Shown in pieces: positions 1 to 6,754 of a DNA stretch of 16,296 bases (position 1 is the first letter of the stretch; the number at the start of each line of letters is the position of its first letter). The stretch covers positions 1 through 16,296 of the forward strand of contig DIFG01000093.1 in assembly GCA_002419025.1 (NCBI GenBank). Reading direction: 5' to 3'. Position numbers and translations under genes: made by a program. The notes under the pieces were generated by a model, which did no database searches, had not been told where the DNA came from, and was given only the letters and a program-made list of their open reading frames with translations. This stretch comes from Deltaproteobacteria bacterium UBA5754 (lineage in GTDB: Bacteria > Desulfobacterota > Dissulfuribacteria > Dissulfuribacterales > UBA5754).

Positions 1-29
1 ACGAAATGACGAAGAGCCAGTTTTTTATA

Positions 30-187
30 GAGCCTCTTACAAAATGACCAATAACCCAGGATCGTCATTCCGGCAAAGGCAGGAATCCGTGCATTAATGG
101 ACTCCCTGTACTGTTAGGTGCCAGGCTCCCGGATTCAAGCACTCCAGGACAGGCTTCGCCGTGGTGATGTCATTTTGCAAGAGGCTC
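30..187. repeat. MITE-like element with 19-bp terminal inverted repeats
   Basis: The left end GAGCCTCTTACAAAATGAC (30-48) is repeated in inverted orientation at 169-187 with one mismatch. Inside is a second, nested inverted pair, GAATCCG (83-89) and CGGATTC (130-136), and a GTCATTCCGGC-type repeat. The roughly 158-bp size and the lack of a coding frame fit a non-autonomous miniature element or a compound palindromic repeat. No clear target-site duplication was found, so mobility is inference. Confidence 0.5.
64..88 (+). repeat. REP-like GTCATTCCGGC repeat, left copy
   Basis: A 25-base unit starting GTCATTCCGGC and ending GGAATCC. It matches the repeat at 16169-16193 at 21 of 25 positions. 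Units of this kind are common dispersed extragenic palindromes in GC-rich proteobacterial-type genomes. This copy is degenerate: the right half-stem has an A where the left half requires C. Confidence 0.55.
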
Positions 188-340
188 TTTATAGAGGATA
201 ATGCCATCAAATGAAAATAATGCAAAATGCGTACTCGCTTGAAGCAACCGATATCCTAAATGGCATGATTGATGTGCGGAATTGTTTACAAAAGTGATTT
301 CGAGCGGGAATCCTAGGAGTAGCCAATAATTAGGAGTGGT

Positions 341-359
341 CAATAATAAGGGGTTATTG
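341..359 (-). terminator. Weak AT-rich stem after the metal-uptake operon
   Basis: CAATAA (341-346) pairs with TTATTG (354-359) around a 7-base loop, just beyond the stop of the last minus-strand gene at 373. The stem is AT-rich and is not followed by a convincing T tract, so it is at best a weak terminator. Confidence 0.2.
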
Positions 360-372
360 GGCACATCGACCT

Positions 373-882
373 TTAACTGGGCCGCTGACGCCTTTTTTGT
401 TCATTATGCCCACTGAAGACCTGCCACAGGCCCCAGAGTCCGAAAAGGACGCTCACACCGGTGATGGCAGGCAGAAATCGAGAGCTCAACGCATCTTTGG
501 TGCCGTCCAGGGGGTTCGGTGAGATGGCGGGCCTGGGATCCGTTTGGATGCGCTGCGTCGTTTTGTGGCCCATGTGATCGTCGAGGGACACGATCCACGG
601 TCCGTCCCCGGTGGGGCAAAAGGCGAAAACGCCGTTGATGTCCGCATGGCCTTTTTGAAAGGGCATTCCCTCATCGCCCCTCAGGATGACGAATTCGGCG
701 CCCGATGCAGGCTCTCCGTCCGAGTAGACCCCCTTAAGGACGACGGCCTTTTCATCAGGAATGGGCCTGATGGTCATTTTGTGCGCATAGGCCAGGCCCG
801 GATCAAGGAAGACGCAGGCAGCAGAAACAAGAGAGAAGGAGACGAAGAGGAACGTGAGGCGTGAGAGCGGATTCGCCATCAT
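373..882 (-). CDS. Membrane-anchored periplasmic NikL-like protein
   Basis: This is a 169-residue exported protein. A signal peptide covers about residues 1-33, ending AYA, so the mature protein would begin with His34 (HKM). A beta-rich domain of the carboxypeptidase-regulatory or transthyretin-like type follows (about 34-110, with GVYSDGEPASGAEFVI), then a linker, one C-terminal membrane segment (about 134-156) and a basic tail. This layout matches NikL-type accessory proteins of nickel/cobalt ECF uptake systems; the assignment rests on architecture and neighbours, not a diagnostic motif. Its ATG overlaps the stop of the DUF4198 gene (ATGA), implying translational coupling. A second ATG follows directly, so the start may be one codon later. 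Likely role: binding or handing over metal at the outer face of the inner membrane. The metal and partner permease are not visible here. Confidence 0.6.
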   Translation of the reverse strand: MMANPLSRLTFLFVSFSLVSAACVFLDPGLAYAHKMTIRPIPDEKAVVLKGVYSDGEPASGAEFVILRGDEGMPFQKGHADINGVFAFCPTGDGPWIVSLDDHMGHKTTQRIQTDPRPAISPNPLDGTKDALSSRFLPAITGVSVLFGLWGLWQVFSGHNEQKRRQRPS

Positions 883-1661
883 GGGATCTCAAAGGTGAGG
901 GTGGTGTTCAGGATTTCCATGTCACAAAGGGATGGGTCCGGACATGGGGCCTTGTGACGGGCCATGATCAGCCAGACTCCTCGTCTGTCGATGCGGATGT
1001 GCGCGATGCCTTCCCCATCCGTCTTGGTGGAATAGGCAAAGGCGATCTTGCCCCACGGGGAAAACCCGTCATAGGTGGCGTTGACAAAGATATCGGCGAG
1101 AGGTTTTCCCCGAAGGAGCACCCGGATCGGCAGATACGCGCCGGGCCTGAGGGCTGTGGGATCTTCGAGCGGAATGAGCTCCATGTCCGTTCCGGCGGCC
1201 CCTGCGTATCCCTTGCCTCCGGGAGTCCCGGCCGCGAGTAGCGCCTTGCTCGAGCACGAAAGGAATACCGAAGAGATGGCCCCTTCGGCCTGGTTCTTGG
1301 GGACGGGTCTCGCCCCTTGGGCCGTTTTGGTGAAGTAGCTCCCCTTTTTTGCTGCCGAGACCATGTATGTCCCGGATTGGGAGGGAAGGGGTGGGATCGG
1401 GTAGACGACGTGGCCTCCTACAAGTGAGATGAATGAGCGTTTTCCGTCCGGACCGGTGAGGGTTATTGCCTCAAAGGATGCCTTTTCGAGGAATTCCCCG
1501 CTGTAGGGAAAGGCGTGGCCGAAGCCGAAGGAGATGCTGATCCCTTCACCCGGTTCCGGGCCGTATGTGTTGGGGTTCATCCATAGGAAGTGGGCATGGG
1601 CGCAGGCGGCCTGGAGCGTGAGGAAAGCGAGAAAGACAAGAGATGCAAAGCGGATTTTCAC
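879..1661 (-). CDS. DUF4198 periplasmic metal-uptake protein (NikK-like)
   Basis: This is a 260-residue secreted protein with a signal peptide at residues 1-23 ending AHA. The mature protein would start at His24 with HFLWMNP, the typical opening of DUF4198 proteins. The body is predicted all-beta. It carries further histidines (49, 84, 221, 236) and a C-terminal GxAHIRIDRRGVWLI segment typical of the family. DUF4198 proteins occur beside nickel and cobalt transporters (called NikK in ECF systems) and beside TonB receptors, which fits the upstream gene. The start is a GTG at 1661, only 3 nt after the receptor stop, with GGGAGG upstream inside the receptor gene. Cys20 is not in a proper lipobox, so a soluble periplasmic protein is more likely than a lipoprotein. 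Binding of a divalent metal is inferred. Confidence 0.75.
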   Translation of the reverse strand: MKIRFASLVFLAFLTLQAACAHAHFLWMNPNTYGPEPGEGISISFGFGHAFPYSGEFLEKASFEAITLTGPDGKRSFISLVGGHVVYPIPPLPSQSGTYMVSAAKKGSYFTKTAQGARPVPKNQAEGAISSVFLSCSSKALLAAGTPGGKGYAGAAGTDMELIPLEDPTALRPGAYLPIRVLLRGKPLADIFVNATYDGFSPWGKIAFAYSTKTDGEGIAHIRIDRRGVWLIMARHKAPCPDPSLCDMEILNTTLTFEIP

Positions 1662-1664
1662 GGA

Positions 1665-3902
1665 TCAGTACCTCCCGGAGATGGAAAAGACCACAGAGAA
1701 CGGGGGGCCGGCGTAGTATGAGGCGGTCCCCGGTCCGTTGTCGTCCATGAGATCGATAATGGATATATATTCTTCGTCGAAAAGATTCGTAATATCGAGT
1801 CCAATTCTACCTTTCTCAAGGCACGGAAGCCTTTTCGTGGAGTAAGAGACGGAGAGATCCACGAGGGCCGGGGTATGGATCTTTTCCACGTTCATGGCGT
1901 CTCCGTAGCGCGCGCTCATCCAGGTGAGCCGCGGGGCGATCTCGATCCCCTCTCGATTCCAGATGATCCCCGTCTTCACGTTCCATCGGGGTGCGTCCGG
2001 GTAATCCTTGCCCGCGAGGTTCAGGGTCTTCCCCTCGCGGATGATGTCGTCGTCGAAACGCATGTATGTGAGGGTGGGGTGGACAAAGACCATTAGGGAC
2101 GATGCGGGATGGGCGCATGCGATGAGTTCCGCTCCGTAAGAGCGCGCCTCGCCTGCGTTCTGGTAGTAGGATATCCCGGACACTCGAGGGTCAGCGACGT
2201 TGGCGAGGACGTCGTGATGCCAGGCGTAAAAGAGCGAGGCGTCGATCTCCATACGCCCGTCCGTGAATCGGAGGCCGAGGTCTGCGGTATCCGTAGTCTC
2301 CATTTCCCAGTCATCGAAGATGTCCTGGAGGGCGATCCCGGCCTCCTGGAAGGCGGCCTTGTTCTGGACGTACAGATTCGTGATGGGGACGTACATGTAG
2401 GGGCGGACGTAGTTTTTTCCGTACGTGAGGTATCCCTCCATGGCCTCGGTGAAGGAATACCCCAGGCCCGCGGACGGGAGAAAGGCCGTGTAATCCATCT
2501 CCTTGAGGCTTGTCGCCGGGTCCTCGACAAGGCGGAATGCAGGAGGAGGTGTCTTGTATCCGGCAGAGGCCGGCTCCTCGTAGGAGAAATACCGGGCGCC
2601 CGTCTGCCATCTCCATTTGCCGAGTTCCTGAGATACCTTGAAGAAGGGGCTCAGTATCGTGCCGCGTCCATGGTTTTCCGCATAATAGGCATACCCTTGA
2701 GATACGAGGCCGCCCGGGGTGATGACGGATTTTCTGACGTATTTCTCCAAATCGAAGGACTCGTGCCAGAGGCCAATCTGACCCTTAAACCCCGAGAACT
2801 CCCCGCTGAGTTCGCTGATAGTGCCGTAGCGATCGAGATCCACCACGTCTCCTTTTAGGATGGGGGTGCTGCCGGCGAGGGTCCCGTCGAGGCTGTCCCC
2901 GGTCTCCTGCGAGTAGTACGGCTTCAGGGTAAAACGGATTCCGTCAACAATTTTGGCCTCCATCACCCCAAAGAGGTCCCGGTTTATGACCTCTTTTGTG
3001 TGGTATTTGTAGTAGAGGGCATCCTCCTCCGGGATGCCTGTGAACCACCCATTATAGTCCATGCGCCTCAGGTCCTCGATCCTCCGTGCCTCACCGAAGG
3101 TGAACGGCCGGAAGTCGTCCGTCTTGGACTCGTTGAAGGAGAAAAAGACGTCGGCTGTGAATCGCTCGCCCGGCTCCCATCTCATGCCACCGGTCAGGTG
3201 GTCCCGGGGGCCCAGGTCTCCCGGACCTTTCCATTTGTCTGCGTCGGTTCGGGAAGCGGAGGCGAAGAGGCTGAAGGCGCCGGGAAGGGTGCCAGAGTCG
3301 ATTCGAATAAAACCCCTCGTGTAATCGTCGGTCCCGACGGAGAGATCGGCCTCGGCTGCGGGGGCCTGGGAGGGCCGCCTCATGCGGAGTTCTATCGCGC
3401 CTGCCTTGTTTCCGCTCCCAGCCATCAGGTCTGCGGGTGTGCCGCCTCGGTATAGGGCGATCTCCCTCACGTTTTCCGTGTCGTAGATCCCCGCCCTCGG
3501 CCCGATGGGCATGATCCCGTAGTTGGGGATCCCCTCGACCGTCATGCCGCCGAGCATCCCCTTGACGCTCCTTATCCTCGATTGTGTCATTCCGAGCCCA
3601 TACGGGTCCGTCCCCTGGACCATGATGCCAGGGAGGATGTCAATGGAGTCATAGACGTTTACTTTGGCCGCAGGGCCGCCCAGCTCGAGGCCGCTCCTGG
3701 TCACCATGGTCCCGGTGGCAAGGGAGTCGGAGACCTGACGGGTCGGGGAGATGTACTCCTCCACGACCTCCATTTCCGGGATGCTGACCGGTTCGGAGGC
3801 GGGACCGCTGTCTGCATGGGATAAGATGGGGGTGCACAGGACGGAAATACAGGGGGAAAGTCCCGCAAGCAGGGGGCGGAGGCGGGGTGAAAGAAGGGAC
3901 AT
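1665..3902 (-). CDS. TonB-dependent outer-membrane receptor, probably for metal
   Basis: This 745-residue protein begins with a signal peptide (about 1-30, ending SHA). A TonB-box-like MEVVEEY (44-50) follows. The plug domain (about 55-180) shows the family landmarks IDILPGIMVQG (87-97), SVKGMLGGMTVEGIP (112-126) and VREIALYRGGTPADLMAGSG (145-164). The rest is a 22-strand-type barrel rich in alternating aromatic residues. It ends in SGRY, an aromatic terminal residue as expected for outer-membrane assembly. It would import a ligand across the outer membrane using TonB-ExbBD energy; those partners are not in the window. Because the next two genes are NikK/NikL-like, nickel or cobalt (free or chelated) is a reasonable guess, but siderophore or cobalamin cannot be excluded. 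It is first in a three-gene minus-strand operon. Confidence 0.9.
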   Translation of the reverse strand: MSLLSPRLRPLLAGLSPCISVLCTPILSHADSGPASEPVSIPEMEVVEEYISPTRQVSDSLATGTMVTRSGLELGGPAAKVNVYDSIDILPGIMVQGTDPYGLGMTQSRIRSVKGMLGGMTVEGIPNYGIMPIGPRAGIYDTENVREIALYRGGTPADLMAGSGNKAGAIELRMRRPSQAPAAEADLSVGTDDYTRGFIRIDSGTLPGAFSLFASASRTDADKWKGPGDLGPRDHLTGGMRWEPGERFTADVFFSFNESKTDDFRPFTFGEARRIEDLRRMDYNGWFTGIPEEDALYYKYHTKEVINRDLFGVMEAKIVDGIRFTLKPYYSQETGDSLDGTLAGSTPILKGDVVDLDRYGTISELSGEFSGFKGQIGLWHESFDLEKYVRKSVITPGGLVSQGYAYYAENHGRGTILSPFFKVSQELGKWRWQTGARYFSYEEPASAGYKTPPPAFRLVEDPATSLKEMDYTAFLPSAGLGYSFTEAMEGYLTYGKNYVRPYMYVPITNLYVQNKAAFQEAGIALQDIFDDWEMETTDTADLGLRFTDGRMEIDASLFYAWHHDVLANVADPRVSGISYYQNAGEARSYGAELIACAHPASSLMVFVHPTLTYMRFDDDIIREGKTLNLAGKDYPDAPRWNVKTGIIWNREGIEIAPRLTWMSARYGDAMNVEKIHTPALVDLSVSYSTKRLPCLEKGRIGLDITNLFDEEYISIIDLMDDNGPGTASYYAGPPFSVVFSISGRY

Positions 3903-3934
3903 GGATGACGTCTCATTGATAGCACGAAAATTTG

Positions 3935-3944
3935 TAACGTGTTA
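3935..3944. promoter_or_regulatory. Dyad TAACGTGTTA over the receptor -10 region
   Basis: TAAC-GT-GTTA is a perfect 10-bp dyad about 33 bp upstream of the receptor ATG. It covers the -10 box of the candidate promoter, the classic place for a repressor. The gene content suggests a metal-responsive regulator such as NikR or Fur, but the site matches no consensus closely enough to name one. Confidence 0.3.
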
Positions 3945-3967
3945 TCATAATAAGGATGCCGGGTCAA
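3939..3967 (-). promoter_or_regulatory. Candidate promoter of the metal-uptake operon
   Basis: Read on the minus strand, TTGACC (3962-3967) and TAACAC (3939-3944) are separated by 17 bp, placing transcription start about 25 bp before the receptor ATG. The -35 is good and the -10 is poor. A TATGAT overlaps but lacks a matching -35. Confidence 0.35.
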
Positions 3968-3993
3968 GCACCTGCGTCTCATCCTGTTAGAAT

Positions 3994-4011
3994 AGGTCCT
4001 TGCATGGACCT
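3994..4011. promoter_or_regulatory. Perfect dyad AGGTCC-N6-GGACCT over the queF -35
   Basis: Two perfectly complementary 6-bp arms flank TTGCAT, which is itself the -35 box of the queF promoter candidate. The position suggests an operator for a DNA-binding dimer; as RNA it would lie upstream of the transcript start, so an RNA role is unlikely. Confidence 0.35.
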
Positions 4012-4028
4012 TTCCGCTTTTATACAAT
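4000..4028 (+). promoter_or_regulatory. Candidate sigma-70 promoter of queF
   Basis: TTGCAT (4000-4005) and TACAAT (4023-4028) are spaced 17 bp apart. Transcription would start near 4035, leaving a leader of about 48 nt before the queF ATG. It probably also drives the downstream P-type ATPase gene. Confidence 0.5.
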
Positions 4029-4082
4029 TTCAATGCCTGGTTAGATACTTTCTGCGATGGGGTGTATTCCCATGAGGTGCGT

Positions 4083-4451
4083 ATGAAATACGGCGAGGAC
4101 GCTGTCTCAAAGGCCGAGATCGAGGCATGGCCGAACCCATCCCCCGAGCGGGACTACGTGGTCGAGATCAGCTTTCCCGAATTCACTTGTCTCTGCCCGC
4201 GCTCGGGCTATCCTGATTTCGCGACCATCCGCATCGTGTATGTCCCTGGTGAATCCATCGTCGAGCTCAAGTCCCTGAAGCTCTATCTGAACAGGTACCG
4301 AAACGAGTATATATCGCACGAGCTTGCAACCAATCGAATATACGGGGACCTGGAGAAGGCGCTCAGGCCCAGGCGGCTTCAAGTGATAGGGGATTTTCAC
4401 CCGCGGGGAAATGTACATACCGTGATACGGGTCGGGGACCCGGGCATCTGA
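4083..4451 (+). CDS. queF: NADPH-dependent preQ0 reductase QueF
   Basis: This 122-residue cytoplasmic T-fold enzyme is of the short, single-domain (B. subtilis-like) class. It reduces 7-cyano-7-deazaguanine (preQ0) to preQ1 for queuosine in tRNA. The catalytic Cys38 lies in CLCPRSGYPDF, with Asp45 seven residues later, and His79-Glu80 (ISHE) complete the substrate site; these spacings equal Cys55, Asp62, His96 and Glu97 of the B. subtilis enzyme. The NADPH-binding QueF motif reads ELKSLKLYL (61-69). The ATG at 4083 was chosen because GAGGTG lies just upstream; an in-frame GTG at 4062 would add seven residues. No other queuosine gene is nearby. The P-type ATPase gene begins 2 nt after the stop. 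Confidence 0.93.
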   Translation: MKYGEDAVSKAEIEAWPNPSPERDYVVEISFPEFTCLCPRSGYPDFATIRIVYVPGESIVELKSLKLYLNRYRNEYISHELATNRIYGDLEKALRPRRLQVIGDFHPRGNVHTVIRVGDPGI

Positions 4452-4453
4452 CG

Positions 4454-6754
4454 TTGTCCTCATCGGGACAGGGGAGAAAAAAGAAAGTGACGGTGGATCC
4501 AGTGTCCGTGGAGGAGATACGGGTCACCGTCGCTCACGCAGTACGAGGCCGGGTCCGTTTTTCCTCCCCTCAGGTCCGCACCCTTGGCAAGGACAGGGAG
4601 ATAATCGCCGCGTGGCTCGTCCGGCCCTCGTATGTGCATCGAGTGATTGTGCGTCCTGTGACCGGGAGCGTCATCTTTTTCTTCGACCCTGACCGTACGG
4701 CCCTTAAGGCCCTCGAGACCCTTTTCGTCCATGTCATGCGAGACCGCTCACGTCTCATCGAGGCCTTTTACCGGCCCGGAGAGCCCGCATGTCTTGCCAG
4801 GCTCGACGCAGTACGGCGTTTCGAGCAAGGCCCCGGAATCTCGGGGGGGATGGTGCTCCATGTCGTTCTCCTTACCGGATACGTGGCAATCGAGCTCATT
4901 CGGCGTTTTTTCTTTCACCGCACACTGGTCCAGCAACCATTCAGTCTCACAGGCCTTTTTGCAGTCCTTGGGGCCGCCCCCCTCATCCGCCACGGATGGG
5001 AAGAATTCCGCAAAGGCAGGAGGATCCAGATCCTTCCCTTTGTCCTGTCGACCTGTGTCCTCGGGGTGGCCACGGGAGAGGCCTTCACTGCCCTCCAATG
5101 GATCTGGGCCCTGACCGTTACGCGCTTTCTCGACCGTCTCATGCGGGAAAGGGCACGGGAGGAGATCAGGCGTATCATGCCCGAGGCCCCGGAGCAGGTA
5201 TCCGTCTCCATCCATGGAATCGATTGCCCAGTTCCTGTCACGAATCTCGATCTCGGTGACCTCGTTATCATAGGGACCGGTGAGCGGATTCCGGCCGGCG
5301 GCATTGTTGCCGATGGGGATGCCATGGTCGACGAGTCCAGACTCTCTGGCCGTTCATTGCCCCGTCACCTGACTGAAGGGAGTCGCGCCTATGCCGGCAC
5401 GCGGGTGATCGAAGGGGAGATCCTTATGGAGGTGGACCGTCTTGGGGCGGAAACGTACCGTTCCCGCATGCTCAAGCTTACTGAGGACTCCCTTGCCCAG
5501 AGGATGGACGCCGAACGGAAGGCCCAGGCATTCGCCGTCCGCATGATGTGGTTCGGGGACGCTGTGGCCCTGGCGACCCTTATTTTCACGCGGAGCCTCG
5601 GAAGGGCCTTTTCCGTCCTGCTTGCCATGTCCTTTCCCACCGGTATGGTCCTTTCCGTATCGACGGCAGCGAGTGCGGCCATTGCCAATGCCGCACGCCG
5701 AGGGGTGCTTGTGAAGGGCGGTCCGTATCTGGAGCAGCTTTTTCGTGCGGACGCGGCCTGCTTTGACAAGACCGCCACCATCACATCCGAGGTCCCGGAG
5801 GTGGTCGCAGTCGTTTCCCGCGCCCCTCGGCAGGATCCCGTGAAGATCCTTGCTGTCGCGGCCTCGGCCGAGCGCCGAAGCACCCATCCCATGGCCAGGG
5901 CGATTATAAAGGAGGCTGAGAAGCGCGGGGCGGTCCTGCCCGGGATCCTTATCTCGGAGGAGTTCGTGGGAAAAGGGGTTCGGGCAAGAATCGGCTCGGA
6001 CACGATCCTCGTCGGGAACGAGGGACTCATGGATGACCATAGGATCGACATCGCCTACTTCCGTCGACGTTCAAAGGAACTCGTGGAGTCGGGGCATTCT
6101 GTTTTTTACTTGGCTAAAAACGGAAAGATCCAGGGGATGATCGCGGTGACAAACGTCATCAGGCCAGAGGTCCGCCAGGTCCTTGCGTGGCTCCGTGAGG
6201 ATGGGGTGAGGGAGATCTATCTCGTGAGCGGAGACGTTGGCCCTGTTCTCGAACGGATGACAAAGGATCTTGGCCTCGACGGGTTCCGTGCCACCCTCGG
6301 CACCAAGGACAAGGCGGATTTCGTCGAGGAGCTTCGGGCATCCGGCAGGAAGGTCCTCATGGTGGGGGATGGGGTGAACGACGCCCTTGCCCTCACGGCC
6401 TCGGACGTGGGTGTGGCCATGGGGCTCGGCGGGGCCTGCGAGGCGGTAGGGGCAGCGGATATAGTCCTTACAGACAATGATCTTAAAAAGCTCGTCACCA
6501 CCCGCCGCCTTGCCCGTGAGACCCACCGGGTCGTCACGTGGAATCTCTTGCTTACCCAGATGGCGGACATCCTGGGGGCTGTCCTCGGGCTCACGGGTTA
6601 CTGGCCGCCCGCACTCGAAGGCTTATTTCACATGGGCTGCGCCCTCTTTGTCATGGGAAACTCCGGGCGCCTTCTTTTTTTCGATCCCGAGCAGGATATT
6701 ATTTCGATGGAAGGACGCGAAGTGAGAGATCCCTGGCCCGGGCCGAGTGCGTGA
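4454..6754 (+). CDS. Divergent P1B-like P-type ATPase with altered motifs
   Basis: This 766-residue protein starts with an HMA-like domain without CxxC (about 20-95), followed by paired membrane helices (about 130-175 and 193-228), an actuator domain (about 235-345), helices 5-6 (about 362-412), the P/N domains and a final helix pair (about 693-742). It keeps the phosphoacceptor Asp438-Lys-Thr, His478-Pro479 of the P1B nucleotide domain, GKG (506-508) and GDGVND (638-643), so the heavy-metal ATPase family is clear. Three signatures are changed: DKTATIT for DKTGTLT (438-444), SGRS for TGES (298-301, losing the dephosphorylating glutamate) and SFPTG for the CPC-type metal motif (393-397). The last helix has HMGCALFVMGNSGRLL. 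Substrate is unknown, and transport activity is uncertain. TTG at 4454 is the longest start, 2 nt after queF; GTG at 4487, with GGGGAG upstream, is a good alternative. Confidence 0.85.
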   Translation: MSSSGQGRKKKVTVDPVSVEEIRVTVAHAVRGRVRFSSPQVRTLGKDREIIAAWLVRPSYVHRVIVRPVTGSVIFFFDPDRTALKALETLFVHVMRDRSRLIEAFYRPGEPACLARLDAVRRFEQGPGISGGMVLHVVLLTGYVAIELIRRFFFHRTLVQQPFSLTGLFAVLGAAPLIRHGWEEFRKGRRIQILPFVLSTCVLGVATGEAFTALQWIWALTVTRFLDRLMRERAREEIRRIMPEAPEQVSVSIHGIDCPVPVTNLDLGDLVIIGTGERIPAGGIVADGDAMVDESRLSGRSLPRHLTEGSRAYAGTRVIEGEILMEVDRLGAETYRSRMLKLTEDSLAQRMDAERKAQAFAVRMMWFGDAVALATLIFTRSLGRAFSVLLAMSFPTGMVLSVSTAASAAIANAARRGVLVKGGPYLEQLFRADAACFDKTATITSEVPEVVAVVSRAPRQDPVKILAVAASAERRSTHPMARAIIKEAEKRGAVLPGILISEEFVGKGVRARIGSDTILVGNEGLMDDHRIDIAYFRRRSKELVESGHSVFYLAKNGKIQGMIAVTNVIRPEVRQVLAWLREDGVREIYLVSGDVGPVLERMTKDLGLDGFRATLGTKDKADFVEELRASGRKVLMVGDGVNDALALTASDVGVAMGLGGACEAVGAADIVLTDNDLKKLVTTRRLARETHRVVTWNLLLTQMADILGAVLGLTGYWPPALEGLFHMGCALFVMGNSGRLLFFDPEQDIISMEGREVRDPWPGPSA

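Larger units (their letters stand above)
1..372. other. Gene-free left end with repeats
   Basis: No credible coding sequence is visible in these 372 bases. The short minus-strand open frame at 170-364 has no recognisable domain or good ribosome site and overlaps repeat sequence. The stretch holds a small element bounded by 19-bp inverted repeats (30-187) and a REP-like sequence inside it (64-88). A weak AT-rich stem lies at 341-359, downstream of the minus-strand metal-uptake operon. Confidence 0.7.

Noticed and set aside
170..364. Minus-strand open frame of 64 codons at the left end
   Set aside because: It overlaps the inverted-repeat element, lacks a good ribosome site and has no recognisable domain.
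2109..2858. Plus-strand open frame of 249 codons inside the TonB receptor gene
   Set aside because: It is antisense to a clear receptor gene and its translation has no domain pattern; long antisense frames are expected at this GC content.
4029..4082. preQ1 riboswitch upstream of queF
   Set aside because: The short leader lacks the small hairpin followed by an A-rich tail expected for the compact preQ1 classes.
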